Assembly (NCBI GenBank): GCA_963578805.1
Contig: CAUZDY010000002.1
Coordinates: forward strand, 1 to 64,000
Reading direction: 5' to 3'
From: CAUZIB01 sp963578805
GTDB lineage: Bacteria; Acidobacteriota; Vicinamibacteria; Vicinamibacterales; UBA8438
DNA length: 64,000 nt
Part shown: positions 41,602-50,706 of the stretch, piece by piece
How the letters are laid out: each line of letters begins with the position of its first letter
How positions within the stretch are numbered: position 1 is the stretch's first letter
Translations under genes and position numbers: made by a program
The notes under the pieces: generated by a model
What the model saw: only the letters and a program-made list of their open reading frames with translations
Databases searched by the model: none
Told to the model about the DNA's origin: nothing

Positions 41602-42435
41602 ATGGGCGGCCGCACGCTAATACCAAGACGAACGCCGATTCTCGTCAAGTTGGGAGGCGAGCTGTTGGAGGAACCACGGCGGCTCCGCCGGCTCGCCAAG
41701 GCGCTGGTCGCAGCGAATGCCGGTCGCCCTATCGTGGTCGTCCACGGCGGGGGACACGAAGTCGATACAGAAATGGCAAGGCTCGGAATTGCCAACCGGG
41801 CGATTGACGGGCTGCGACTCACAGATTCCGCAACGCTGGATGTCGTGGTGGGCGTGTTGGCTGGCCGGGTGAACACACGACTGGTTGCGGCCATCGGAGC
41901 CGCGGGGGGACGTCCAGTGGGGCTCACGGGAGCCGATGCCGGAATCGCCCGAGTGCGGCGAGCGAGGCGATATCGTGGATCTGACGGATCATCAGTCGAC
42001 CTTGGCTTTGTTGGCCTACCCGAAAGCGATGAGACACCAGCACTCATCGGTGCCCTCATCCGAGACGGCTATATGCCGGTCATAGCCAGTGTCGGATGCG
42101 ACGCCGTCGGACATCTGTTCAACGTGAACGCCGACACGCTTGCGGGAAATCTCGCACCACGGATTGGAGCGCGGCAACTGATTATTGCGGGCACGACGCC
42201 CGGCGTGCTCGATCCAACAGGTAGGACGATCCCGCTCGTCGACGACGAGTGCCTCGTTAACCTGATTCGAGAAAAACAGGCAAGTGCCGGCATGGTCGCC
42301 AAGCTGCGTGCCTGTCAGGCAGCACATATGGGCGGAGTTACTCGCGTCGAGATCGTGGACGGCAGGCGGGCCACCTTTCTCGACCACAAACGACGGCGGG
42401 GCGTCACCCGAGTCACGGGTCACCGCGAAGCCTGA
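41602..42435 (+). CDS. argB: Acetylglutamate kinase
   Basis: 277 residues of the amino-acid kinase fold. It has VKLGGELLEEPRRL near the N-terminus, VVVHGGGHEVD, the substrate segment DGLRLTDSATLDVVVGVLAG, NVNADTLAGNLAPRIGARQLIIAGTTPGVLDP and GMVAKLRACQAA. It phosphorylates N-acetylglutamate, often under arginine feedback. It follows argC by 23 bp and precedes argD by 48 bp. Confidence 0.95.
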   Translation: MGGRTLIPRRTPILVKLGGELLEEPRRLRRLAKALVAANAGRPIVVVHGGGHEVDTEMARLGIANRAIDGLRLTDSATLDVVVGVLAGRVNTRLVAAIGAAGGRPVGLTGADAGIARVRRARRYRGSDGSSVDLGFVGLPESDETPALIGALIRDGYMPVIASVGCDAVGHLFNVNADTLAGNLAPRIGARQLIIAGTTPGVLDPTGRTIPLVDDECLVNLIREKQASAGMVAKLRACQAAHMGGVTRVEIVDGRRATFLDHKRRRGVTRVTGHREA

Positions 42436-42483
42436 CCGTGCACAACGACCACGGACCAATTAGCAACCAAGGATAAGGACACC

Positions 42484-43695
42484 ATGACGATAGATGTCAA
42501 CCAAGTAAAACAGGTTGAGGCCACCTACGTGCTCCAGGTCTATCGCCGGATCCCCGTGGTGCTCGTTCGGGGTGAGGGATCACGCGTGTACGACGCCGAC
42601 GGCAAGGAGTACATCGACCTGCTGTCTGGTATCGGTGTCGCGTCGCTCGGCCACGCCCACCCTGTACTCGCAGACGCCATCGCGGCCCAAGCACACGAAC
42701 TACTGCACACATCCAATCTCTTCTTCCATCCGCTCCAAGGTCAGGTCGCCTCAGCGCTGGCCAGCCTGTCCGGTTTGACCCGGACATTCTTCACAAACAG
42801 CGGCACCGAGGCGGTCGAGGCCTGCCTGAAGTTCGCGCGGCGCTACTGGTTCAAGAATGGATCGCCGTCGAGAACGGAGCTGATCGCCCTTGACCGGTCC
42901 TTCCATGGCCGGACGTTTGGATCACTCTCCGTCACCTCTGAAGCCTCGTATCGTAAGCCGTTTGAACCACTGGTTCCTGGTGTGACATTCGTGTCCCCGG
43001 ACGATCCCGAATCGCTGCATCGGGCCGTCTCTGGCAGGACCGCCGCGATCATTGTGGAGCCGATTCAAGGAGAGGGAGGCATCTGGCCTCTCTCCCCCGC
43101 CATGGCCGATGTAATCCGAACCGTGTGTGCGGATACCGGAACGTTGCTCATAGCGGACGAAATCCAATGCGGCCTGGGTAGGACTGGCCGTCCCTTCCAT
43201 TCAGCCACCCTTGACCTGCGACCCGATCTGATGCCGCTGGGAAAATCGCTGGGTGGTGGTGTACCTGTAGGTGCCGCCTTGATGACCGAACGCGTCGCCG
43301 AGGCTATCGCATTTGGCGACCACGGCAGCACGTATGGCGGCAACTTGCTGGCCTGTCGTGCGGCGCTCGTGTTTCTCGACGCGCTTCAGGCAGGACTCAT
43401 TGACCGCGTGAACACGGCTGGAGCCCGTTTAGAAGCTGGATTACGAACACTCGCAGAAAGATATACCGCGATCAGAGAGATCCGCGGAGCTGGCCTCATG
43501 TGGGGACTCGACGTCGATAAGACGGTAGCCGAGGTGATCGTAGGAGCCGCCCTCGACCAGGGGTTAATCATCAATCGCACAGCTGACACCGTCATCAGAC
43601 TGTTGCCGCCGTTGACAATCAGCAACGACGATATCGATGCGGGGCTCACCCGGCTCGACCGCGCCATTGAAACGGTAACTGCGGGGACAACATGA
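42484..43695 (+). CDS. argD: Acetylornithine aminotransferase
   Basis: 403 residues, a class-III PLP aminotransferase. Marks are LSGIGVASLGHAHPVLADAI, FFTNSGTEAVEACLKFARRY, the HGRTFGSLSVT segment, IIVEPIQGEGGIWPL, LIADEIQCGLGRTG and the PLP lysine in MPLGKSLGGGVPVGA. It converts acetylglutamate semialdehyde to acetylornithine. It overlaps argA by 4 bp. It may also serve lysine synthesis as in some bacteria. Confidence 0.96.
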   Translation: MTIDVNQVKQVEATYVLQVYRRIPVVLVRGEGSRVYDADGKEYIDLLSGIGVASLGHAHPVLADAIAAQAHELLHTSNLFFHPLQGQVASALASLSGLTRTFFTNSGTEAVEACLKFARRYWFKNGSPSRTELIALDRSFHGRTFGSLSVTSEASYRKPFEPLVPGVTFVSPDDPESLHRAVSGRTAAIIVEPIQGEGGIWPLSPAMADVIRTVCADTGTLLIADEIQCGLGRTGRPFHSATLDLRPDLMPLGKSLGGGVPVGAALMTERVAEAIAFGDHGSTYGGNLLACRAALVFLDALQAGLIDRVNTAGARLEAGLRTLAERYTAIREIRGAGLMWGLDVDKTVAEVIVGAALDQGLIINRTADTVIRLLPPLTISNDDIDAGLTRLDRAIETVTAGTT

Positions 43696-44219
43696 CTGCC
43701 GCGACGGTAGGGGTAGAGGCACGACGACAATCCGAGTCGAGCGGCGTGATCGTGAGACCGGCGGCGCCTGAGGAAGCGGCAGCCGTATTTCACTTGATCA
43801 CCGACAATCTGGAAAGCGGCCATCTACTGCCTCGTCCCCTCGGTGAAATCGTCCTGCACATTCCGCGGATTCTGGTGGCGGCTGGACCGACCGGAGTCGT
43901 GGGCTGCGCGGAGCTGACCCGTCTTGGGCCAAACCTTGCCGAGGTTCGGTCGCTGGTCGTGGCGGAGGCCCATCGAGGTCACGGCGTGGGTACACGCCTC
44001 CTGCGCCAGGTCGTCGAGACAGCTCGGGAGCAGAGGTATACCAAGCTCAGCGCGTTTGCGTACAATCCGCGGCCATTCGTCCAACTAGGCTTCTCGATCG
44101 TGCCGCACCCTTGGGTCCCCGAAAAAATCTCAACCGATTGCCATCGATGTGTCTGGTTCCGGCACTGCCAACAATACGCGGTGGTGCTCGACGTGAAGTC
44201 AAAGGTGGTGAAGACGTGA
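43692..44219 (+). CDS. argA: Short GNAT-type N-acetylglutamate synthase
   Basis: 175 residues of the GNAT fold without an amino-acid kinase domain. It has IVRPAAPEEAAAVFHLI, GCAELTRLGPNLAEVRSLVVAEAHRGHGVGTRLL with the acetyl-CoA loop, and FAYNPRPFVQLGFSIVPHPWVPEKISTDCHRC. The last segment, with the PEKI-DC pattern, is typical of short ArgA-type enzymes. It makes N-acetylglutamate from acetyl-CoA. Location between argD and argJ, overlapping both by 4 bp, supports the call. Confidence 0.9.
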   Translation: MTAATVGVEARRQSESSGVIVRPAAPEEAAAVFHLITDNLESGHLLPRPLGEIVLHIPRILVAAGPTGVVGCAELTRLGPNLAEVRSLVVAEAHRGHGVGTRLLRQVVETAREQRYTKLSAFAYNPRPFVQLGFSIVPHPWVPEKISTDCHRCVWFRHCQQYAVVLDVKSKVVKT

Positions 44220-45439
44220 ACACACTGGACACGGGCAACGTCGACACGATCGACGGGGGCATCACCGCAGCTGAGGGATTCCGGGCCGCCGCGGTTTCGT
44301 GCGGCATCAAGACTGATGCGCTGGATCTCGCCCTCATCGTCTCGGACGTATCCGCTAGCGCCGCGGGCGTGTTCACGACCAACCGCGCCGTCGCGGCTCC
44401 GGTCGTCGTGTGTAGGGAGCATCTCGAGCGGTCGGGAGGCATCGTTCGCGCTGTCGCCGTGAATAGTGGGTGTGCAAACGCCTGCACCGGTCCGGCCGGG
44501 TTGGCGGCATCTCGTCAGATGGCTGAAGCCGTAGCAGTAGCTGTAACCTGCCCGGTCGAGCAGGCACTTGTGGCCTCGACCGGGGTCATTGGGCTTCCGC
44601 TCGAAGTTGGCAAAATTAGATCCGGAATCACCGCCGCCGCGGGCAAACTCGACCGCTCTTCGAACCGTGCGGCGGCCGTCGCGATCATGACGACCGACCG
44701 CGCTCCAAAAGAGACCGCGGTTCGGGTTCGTGTGCCCGCCGGTTCGTTCGTGGTCGGAGGGATGGTGAAGGGATCAGGCATGATCGAGCCGAGAATGGCC
44801 ACGATGCTCGGCTTCCTCACCACCGATGTCTCGATCGATCCGGTGCGGCTGCGGCAGGCTCTCGTCTCGGTCACGGACGAAACTTTCAACGCTATCACGG
44901 TAGATGGCGAGTGCTCGACGAACGATTCGGTGTTTCTCGTCGCGAACGGAGCCAGCGGTGTGGAGGTTGACGAGACTGTCTACCCACTCTTTGTGGCCGG
45001 ACTCAAGCACGTTTGCTCCGCGCTGGCCCGCGAAATCGTTCGCGGAGGTGAGGGCGCGACAAAGCTGGTCACCATTCACGTGACCGGCGCCGGTACACTC
45101 AACGACGCCAAGCGGGCCGCCCGAGCGATCGCCAACTCTCCACTGGTCAAGACGGCAATCCACGGCGGTGACCCGAACTGGGGGCGTCTGGTTGCGGTGG
45201 CCGGTCGAGCCGGCGTTGCGTTCGAGCCCAGCCGTGCCAGCGTGCGTATCGGTCCCGCAATACTGTATGAACACGACACCATCTGGGCGGATCGAGAGCC
45301 GGAGGCCGCGAACCACATGCGTGGACGTGAAATTGAGGTTGAGGTGAACCTGGGCACAGACGGCGAAGCGGACGCGACCGTCTGGACCTGCGACCTGAGC
45401 GCGGAGTACGTTCGAATCAACGCGGACTATCGGACATGA
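44216..45439 (+). CDS. argJ: Ornithine acetyltransferase / glutamate N-acetyltransferase
   Basis: About 407 residues from the GTG at 44216, which overlaps the argA stop; a farther upstream ATG would run through argA. Family marks are GITAAEGFRAAAVSCGIK, GVFTTNRAVAAPVVV, VAVNSGCANACTG, GGMVKGSGMIEPRMATMLGFLTTD (the Thr of ATMLG is the self-cleavage and nucleophile residue) and AIHGGDPNWGRL. It recycles the acetyl group from acetylornithine to glutamate. With a separate argA present, the cyclic pathway is primed by ArgA. Confidence 0.95.
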   Translation: MNTLDTGNVDTIDGGITAAEGFRAAAVSCGIKTDALDLALIVSDVSASAAGVFTTNRAVAAPVVVCREHLERSGGIVRAVAVNSGCANACTGPAGLAASRQMAEAVAVAVTCPVEQALVASTGVIGLPLEVGKIRSGITAAAGKLDRSSNRAAAVAIMTTDRAPKETAVRVRVPAGSFVVGGMVKGSGMIEPRMATMLGFLTTDVSIDPVRLRQALVSVTDETFNAITVDGECSTNDSVFLVANGASGVEVDETVYPLFVAGLKHVCSALAREIVRGGEGATKLVTIHVTGAGTLNDAKRAARAIANSPLVKTAIHGGDPNWGRLVAVAGRAGVAFEPSRASVRIGPAILYEHDTIWADREPEAANHMRGREIEVEVNLGTDGEADATVWTCDLSAEYVRINADYRT

Positions 45440-46410
45440 GAATCGGGTCAAGCAAACTCGACTCCATGGCCACACCCCTCTCGGGCCGCTGCTTTCTGTC
45501 GATTCTCGACTTCGACCCTGAAGACCTCTTGCACTGCCTTCGTTTGGCCGTGGCTGTCAAGCGCGACCGTCATCTTGGCAAGGAAGCGGCTACGTCGGCA
45601 GCGCTGGAGGGAACCTACATCGCGCTGCTATTCGAGAAGCCTTCCCTCCGGACACGCTCAACTGTCGAGATCGCGATCCGCGAATTAGGTGGTAATTTCA
45701 TCGACCCAGACGCCGATGTCGCACTCGGTAAGCGAGAGTCGCTGGCAGACGTCGGTCGCACGCTGGAACGGTGGGTGGCAGGTGCGGTGGTCAGGACATA
45801 CGAGCAGGCCCGTCTGGTGGACCTCGCGAGCACCACACGCACACTCCGGGTCATCAACGCCCTCAGCAACGAAGAGCATCCCTGTCAGGCTCTCGCCGAT
45901 TGCCTAACGCTGCAGGAACGGTGGAGCAGGATGCACGGACGGCGAGTCGCGTTTGTCGGTGACGGTAATAACGTCGCGACCTCATTCGCTCAGGCGGCGA
46001 CGATGCTCGGCGTGTCAGTCCACGTCGCGTCACCGGAAGGGTTCGAGCTACCGGCATCCGTCGACCAAGATGTCGAACGGATCGCCACCCACGGTGCTGT
46101 ATTGCGACGGTTCCTCGACCCGGTTGAGGCAGTTCAAAACGTCGATGCGGTGTACACCGATGTGTGGACATCGATGGGGCGGGAGTCCGAAGTCGCTGAG
46201 CGGCGGCATCTGTTTGGCCCGTATCAAGTGAACGAAGACCTCATGGCTCACGCCAAGCCAGACGCCTGCTTCATGCATTGTCTGCCGGCCCATCGCGGCG
46301 AGGAAGTTACCGATGCCGTCTTGGACAGCGCTGCATCAGTCGTCTTCGACCAGGCCGAGAATCGCCTACACACGCACAAAGCTTTACTGCTGATGTTGTT
46401 CGAGGACTGA
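45436..46410 (+). CDS. argF: Ornithine carbamoyltransferase
   Basis: 324 residues; the ATG overlaps the argJ stop, with a second ATG at 45466 as alternative start. Carbamoyl-phosphate loop EKPSLRTRSTVEIA is SLRTR rather than the common STRTR. Other motifs are standard: NEEHPCQALADCLTL, DVWTSMG for the ornithine loop and FMHCLPAHRGEEV. It makes citrulline. Because ArgJ yields free ornithine, the normal substrate is expected despite the altered loop. Last gene of the coupled argC-B-D-A-J-F operon. Confidence 0.92.
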   Translation: MRIGSSKLDSMATPLSGRCFLSILDFDPEDLLHCLRLAVAVKRDRHLGKEAATSAALEGTYIALLFEKPSLRTRSTVEIAIRELGGNFIDPDADVALGKRESLADVGRTLERWVAGAVVRTYEQARLVDLASTTRTLRVINALSNEEHPCQALADCLTLQERWSRMHGRRVAFVGDGNNVATSFAQAATMLGVSVHVASPEGFELPASVDQDVERIATHGAVLRRFLDPVEAVQNVDAVYTDVWTSMGRESEVAERRHLFGPYQVNEDLMAHAKPDACFMHCLPAHRGEEVTDAVLDSAASVVFDQAENRLHTHKALLLMLFED

Positions 46411-46421
46411 AGACCCGACCG

Positions 46422-46916
46422 CTACGACTCCACCTTGGCCGCCGCTTGTTCGACCTTCGCCGCCAGCTTTTTCTTGTACTCACCTAGTGTCGCAGCGATG
46501 TCCTCGTCAGCGGTGGCGAGAATTTGGGCGGCAAGGACGGCCGCATTGGTCGCACCCGCGTTTCCGACCGAAACCGTCGCGACCGGCACCCCAGGGGGCA
46601 TCTGAACGGTCGCGAGGAGCGCATCCCATCCCTTGAGGGGCGAGGAATCGATCGGAACCCCGATTACGGGAAGCGTCGAATGCGCCGCCACCACCCCGGC
46701 CAGGTGCGCCGCCGCGCCGGCCCCCACGATAAAAATCTTGACCCCCTGGGCCGGCGCATTTTCGACGAGTTGTCGAACGCGGTCCGGGGAACGATGCGCC
46801 GATGCCACCGTCATGTGGTACGAGATCCCTAGCTCGCGCAACAGATCGGCGGTCCTTTGCATCGTTGGAGCATCGGAATCTGAACCGATCAAAATTTGAA
46901 CCTTCCGCTTAGCCAT
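46422..46916 (-). CDS. purE: N5-carboxyaminoimidazole ribonucleotide mutase PurE
   Basis: 164 residues from ATG 46916 (MAKRKVQILIGSDSDAPTM). Family features are the GSDSD phosphate loop, VASAHRSPDRV with the catalytic His, and VIGVPIDSSPLKGWDALLATVQMPPGVPVATVSVG. It rearranges N5-CAIR to CAIR in purine synthesis. A Lys/Ala/Glu-rich helix extends the C-terminus. It lies 8 bp after purD on the same strand. No purK is seen nearby. Confidence 0.95.
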   Translation of the reverse strand: MAKRKVQILIGSDSDAPTMQRTADLLRELGISYHMTVASAHRSPDRVRQLVENAPAQGVKIFIVGAGAAAHLAGVVAAHSTLPVIGVPIDSSPLKGWDALLATVQMPPGVPVATVSVGNAGATNAAVLAAQILATADEDIAATLGEYKKKLAAKVEQAAAKVES

Positions 46917-46924
46917 CTTGCACC

Positions 46925-48256
46925 TCACGCATCATCATCGCCGGTCATCACCGTCTGGCTGGCGAGCGCCTTTTGGCCGATGTCCGTTCGATGATACTTG
47001 TTGGGAAACGAAATCTGCCCCACCGCCATGTAGGCCGCGTCAATCGCATCGAGAAAGGTCGGGCCACGCCCGACGACGGTTAATACACGACCGGCGCTGG
47101 TGACGGCCACGCCGTCACGCAGCGTGGACCCAGCGTGAAACACGATTACTCGCGGCAATGCGGCTGCTCCAGCGAGGCCCTCGATCGGAAAACCAGTTTC
47201 GTAGGCACCAGGATAGCCGCCCGACGCCACCACGACCCCCACATGCGGATCAGTATTGACGCGCCATGTAGCCCCGTTCAAGTCGCCCCTCGCCGCAGCC
47301 AGAAGAATCGGAGCGAGTTCGGTTTGCACCATCGGGAGCACAACCTGGGCTTCAGGGTCTCCGAACCGGACATTGAACTCGATGACCTTTGGCCCTGCCG
47401 GTGTCAGCATCAGACCGACATAGAGAACTCCCCGGTATTCGGTGCCTTCAGCCCGAAGGCCCTCCAGTACCGGTATCACGACCTCTCTCGTCACACGGTC
47501 AGCCAGCGATTCCGAAAACAGCGGGCTTGGGGCGAACGCACCCATGCCACCCGTGTTAGGTCCCGTATCGCCGTCAAACACGCGCTTGTGGTCTTGAGCT
47601 GCCGGCAAAGCCACGCCTTGACGACCGTCACAGACGACAAAGAACGAGACCTCTGACCCGACGAGACACTCCTCGATAACAAGCGCCGCACCCGCGTCGC
47701 CAAAACGGCCATCGACCATCGCTTCGTGAATCGCCGTTTCCGCAGACGAACGGTCGGGGGCGACTGTGACCCCTTTGCCGGCCGCCAGTCCATCGGCTTT
47801 CACAACCACCGGAAACCCGAACGCCTCGCAGGCGCCGATCGCATCGTCCGTGGTGCGACACACCCTAAACTGGGCCGTTGGAATCCGGTGGCGTGCCATG
47901 AATTCCTTCGAGAAGGCCTTGCTCGACTCGAGGCGGGCGGCCGCCTGAAGCGGTCCAAAAAGAGGGCGCCCGGCATCGGCAAAGCGATCGGCGACCCCGA
48001 GAGAAAGCGGAAGCTCTGGACCCACGATCGTAAAATCGACCGCCTCGCGGGCCGCCAAGGCAAGCAACGCCGCCGGGTCGCCACTATCCACCTTCACGCA
48101 TCGTGTACGCGATCGAGATCCAGACGTTCCGTTGGTAGCCATGGCCATCCCGGCATTTCCTGGCGTGCAAATGACCTCTTCGACACAACCTTCCTGGCTG
48201 AGCTTCCAAGCCAAGGCGTGCTCACGCCCACCGGAACCCACCAACAACAGCCTCAT
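46925..48256 (-). CDS. purD: Phosphoribosylamine-glycine ligase PurD
   Basis: 443 residues of the ATP-grasp fold. It has LLLVGSGGREHALAWKL, GPELPLSLGVADRF, VVVKADGLAAGKGV, the metal/ATP region PAAQDHKRVFDGDTGPNTGGMGA, VIEFNVRFGDPEAQ and a C-terminal tail. It forms glycinamide ribonucleotide. It forms a pair with purE downstream. The leader between it and the plus-strand rpsU (about 270 bp) carries several palindromes. Confidence 0.96.
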   Translation of the reverse strand: MRLLLVGSGGREHALAWKLSQEGCVEEVICTPGNAGMAMATNGTSGSRSRTRCVKVDSGDPAALLALAAREAVDFTIVGPELPLSLGVADRFADAGRPLFGPLQAAARLESSKAFSKEFMARHRIPTAQFRVCRTTDDAIGACEAFGFPVVVKADGLAAGKGVTVAPDRSSAETAIHEAMVDGRFGDAGAALVIEECLVGSEVSFFVVCDGRQGVALPAAQDHKRVFDGDTGPNTGGMGAFAPSPLFSESLADRVTREVVIPVLEGLRAEGTEYRGVLYVGLMLTPAGPKVIEFNVRFGDPEAQVVLPMVQTELAPILLAAARGDLNGATWRVNTDPHVGVVVASGGYPGAYETGFPIEGLAGAAALPRVIVFHAGSTLRDGVAVTSAGRVLTVVGRGPTFLDAIDAAYMAVGQISFPNKYHRTDIGQKALASQTVMTGDDDA

Positions 48257-48414
48257 TCTCTTATCCCCTTGCTATACAACATGTTGTGGCGCTCTTGGTT
48301 GACATTTGAAGAAAAGGCTATGATTGACGGCGGTTTGACTTTCATCCTATGATGGCGGATTCGCGAACGCCCCGTGATTAGGCTGTCTCCACTGAAGCGA
48401 AGAGTCACACGTGG

Positions 48415-48461
48415 CCGGTTTCTGCCAAAAACCGGGATAGGCATTGCCGGCCGGCAATGCC
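48415..48461. promoter_or_regulatory. Two adjacent palindromes upstream of rpsU
   Basis: CCGGTTT/AAACCGG (48415-48435, 7-bp stem, 7-nt loop) is followed by a perfect loop-less 22-bp palindrome at 48440-48461 (half-site GGCATTGCCGG). No U-run follows. The roughly 270-bp interval 48257-48529 otherwise holds a 12-bp palindrome ACAACATGTTGT at 48276. Protein binding, a processing signal or an rpsU leader are possible. Confidence 0.45.
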
Positions 48462-48529
48462 CTGTTTCGCGCGTAGCCTAGCATAATGCGCTTGGCACGA
48501 TGGCAGCGTTGGAGGGGGTGAAATCTCAC

Positions 48530-48727
48530 GTGGCGGAAGTCAGAGTTCAGGATAGTGAATCGATCGAAAGTGCCTTGCGTCGATTTAAACGTAAGGTACA
48601 ACAAGAGGACATTATCAAGGACATCAAAAAGCACTCCTACTATTTAAAACCTGGGGACAAGCGTCGCGCGAAGCAGGCGCTGGCTAGAAAGCGGAGCCGC
48701 AAGAAGATACGGCGAGACGTCGAATAA
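48530..48727 (+). CDS. rpsU: 30S ribosomal protein S21
   Basis: 65 residues from GTG 48530 (product MAEVRVQDSESIESALRRF), preceded by GGAGGGGGTG. The in-frame ATG at 48500 would add ten residues not found in S21 and lacks a ribosome site. The core FKRKVQQEDIIKDIKKHSYYLKPGDKRRAKQALARKRSRKK is standard bS21, an RNA-binding protein near the anti-Shine-Dalgarno. The UbiA-type gene follows 15 bp later. Confidence 0.95.
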   Translation: MAEVRVQDSESIESALRRFKRKVQQEDIIKDIKKHSYYLKPGDKRRAKQALARKRSRKKIRRDVE

Positions 48728-48742
48728 CCTCCAAAACACCCC

Positions 48743-49631
48743 GTGACAGCGCTCGTTGTCTCTCTGCGTCCAGACCAGTGGACAAAGAACCTCATCGTCT
48801 TTGCAGGTCTAATCTTTGGCCAGCGTCTACTCGACGCCACGGCCCTTGGGGCGGCGATCTGGACATTTGCCATCTTCTGCGGTCTCTCAAGCGCGATGTA
48901 CCTGGTCAACGATCTGTTCGACCGCAACGAAGACCGCCGACACCCGGTCAAGCGGAGTCGCCCGATCGCATCCGGTGCGCTATCGAGCGGCAGCGCGGTG
49001 ACCTGGGTGATCGTACTTGTTGGGGTATCGCTCAGCGCGTCGTTCTCTCTCAGTTGGACTCTCGGGGTCGTGTCGGTCATATTCGTAGGACTCCTGACTG
49101 CATACAGCCGTTTTTTGAAGCACCTCGTCATCCTCGACGTCCTTGCGGTCGCGGCGGGCTTTGTTGTTCGCGCTATCGGAGGGGCGGTGGCGGTGGATGT
49201 GCCGATCAGTCAGTGGCTGCTGGTCTGCACGCTACTGCTAGCGCTGTTTCTGGGGCTGACCAAACGTCGAGATGAGCTGGTCCTCATTGGGTAACTTATC
49301 TGCTGAGCATCGACGTTTGTTGGGCCAATACAGTCCCCAACTGTTCGATCAGCTCATCTCGGTCGTCGCGGCGGCCACGCTCGTGAGCTACGCGTTCTAC
49401 ACTGTCGAACCGTCGACTCTTAAAAATTTTGGCACCGATAAGCTCACGTGGACCTTACCGTTTCCTATCTACGGCATCTTTTGCTACCTCTATCTGGTTC
49501 ATCGAGAGCAAGGGGGCAAGAACCCGGCCGAGATGTTACTGCGTGACCGCCCACTCCTGGCATGTGTCGCACTTGGGGTAGTCGCTATAAGTACTGATCA
49601 TTTACCGACCGCTGGTCGGGTAGGGTTGTAA
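48743..49631 (+). pseudogene. UbiA-type prenyltransferase (decaprenyl-phosphate phosphoribosyltransferase-like), frameshifted
   Basis: The first frame (48743-49294) gives residues 1-183: RPDQWTKNLIVFAGLIFGQ, the NDLFDRNEDRRHPVKRSRPIASG metal/diphosphate motif and several membrane helices, ending KRRDELVLIG then TAA. The second frame continues NLSAEHRRLLGQYSPQLFDQLISVV ... YGIFCYLYLVHREQGGKNPAEMLLRDRP to 49631. Together they make one normal 290-residue enzyme. The frames join if one base is skipped at 49292. It could be a real mutation, an indel error or +1 frameshifting (GGG-TAA-C). It would attach phosphoribose to polyprenyl phosphate for cell-envelope polymers. Confidence 0.85.
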
Positions 49632-49650
49632 AACCCGAGGACGAGATGGT

Positions 49651-50706
49651 ATGTCGGAATTCAGCATTGAGTCGGAATCGATAGACGTCGAACGCATCAT
49701 GGCTCAGATCCGCGCTCGTCTCCAAGACAAACGCGGTGAGGACTACACCGAAGAGCAAATTCGCGAGCTGGCAAGCACGAAACTGGAGCGGTTTCTCGAC
49801 CCGAAGAACGTCCGGTCAGGAATGGTGCCGTACTACCAGAAGAGACTCAAAGAAAAGGAAGCTGCGCTGCGCGAGACGCGTCAGGCGCCACCGTCGTTCG
49901 AGTTCGACCCGGATAGCATCTACCGGTCATCACGTGGACTCCCTGGCCAGGTACTCTTCAGAATCCGAAAGCTTTTGAACCCTCTCCTCAAGTTCTTCTT
50001 CAACCCAGATCCGATCGTACACGCACTGACAGTGCAGCAGCAGATCAACGAACGTCAAGCAAAGGTAATTAGCCAAATGGTACAAAGCCAGGCCGAGTTC
50101 ATCGAGATCGCTGCGTTGAACTATGAAGTCATGAATAACCTCGTCGTCGAGATGACGCGACTTTCTATCGAGATGAAGAACCATCGGATGCGAGTCGAGT
50201 CGGTCGCCGGGCGGCTGGACTTCGATGAACGCCGCGCTCGCTCTTTGGAGAAGGTCGTGCAATACCGGAAGGGCAGCGCCGGGCCCACCACGGCAGACGA
50301 CGACAGCACGTCCGAGCCGAAGCGACGCCGGCGCCGCCGTGGACGTCGGCGTCCAAGTGGAGCGGCATCGACCGGCGGCGGAGAGGCATCATTGCCACAA
50401 CCGTCGAGCGAGGTGTCAACCTCACCGAGCGACGCACCAGATCCTGCCGGTGTTGCGGCAACGGCTCGTGCCGAACCAGACCGCCAAACAGCCGAAGTCA
50501 CAACGCCATCAATCGAGCCCCCTTCGTCACCAGCGCCGACCGATTCCTTGTCCGAAGAACCAAGCCAACCGCAGGATCGGGCGGGTACAACGCCACCGAC
50601 GGCCAGTACATTCCCAGGCGCGTCGGCGCCACCGGCTGACAAAACGGGTCCGGTTTCGAACGACCCAGCGACGTCGGCAGGCGAGCCAGACCCATCTGAA
50701 CGGTGA
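49651..50706 (+). CDS. Coiled-coil/disordered protein opening a glycosyltransferase cluster
   Basis: 351 residues, no named family recognised. Residues 1-70 are helical (VERIMAQIRARLQDKRGEDYTEEQIRELA); 95-210 hold a basic amphipathic stretch (LFRIRKLLNPLLKFFF) and long helices likely to coil. A basic RRRRRRGRRR patch and a 120-residue Pro/Ser/Thr/Ala tail follow. The start resembles N-terminal parts of proteins in polysaccharide gene clusters. The stop overlaps the first glycosyltransferase start (GTGA), so it probably helps organise that machinery. Confidence 0.7.
   Translation: MSEFSIESESIDVERIMAQIRARLQDKRGEDYTEEQIRELASTKLERFLDPKNVRSGMVPYYQKRLKEKEAALRETRQAPPSFEFDPDSIYRSSRGLPGQVLFRIRKLLNPLLKFFFNPDPIVHALTVQQQINERQAKVISQMVQSQAEFIEIAALNYEVMNNLVVEMTRLSIEMKNHRMRVESVAGRLDFDERRARSLEKVVQYRKGSAGPTTADDDSTSEPKRRRRRRGRRRPSGAASTGGGEASLPQPSSEVSTSPSDAPDPAGVAATARAEPDRQTAEVTTPSIEPPSSPAPTDSLSEEPSQPQDRAGTTPPTASTFPGASAPPADKTGPVSNDPATSAGEPDPSER

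Noticed and set aside
43692..44219. Generic GNAT acetyltransferase unrelated to arginine
   Set aside because: Position inside the coupled arg operon and the PEKI-DC C-terminal pattern favour a short ArgA.
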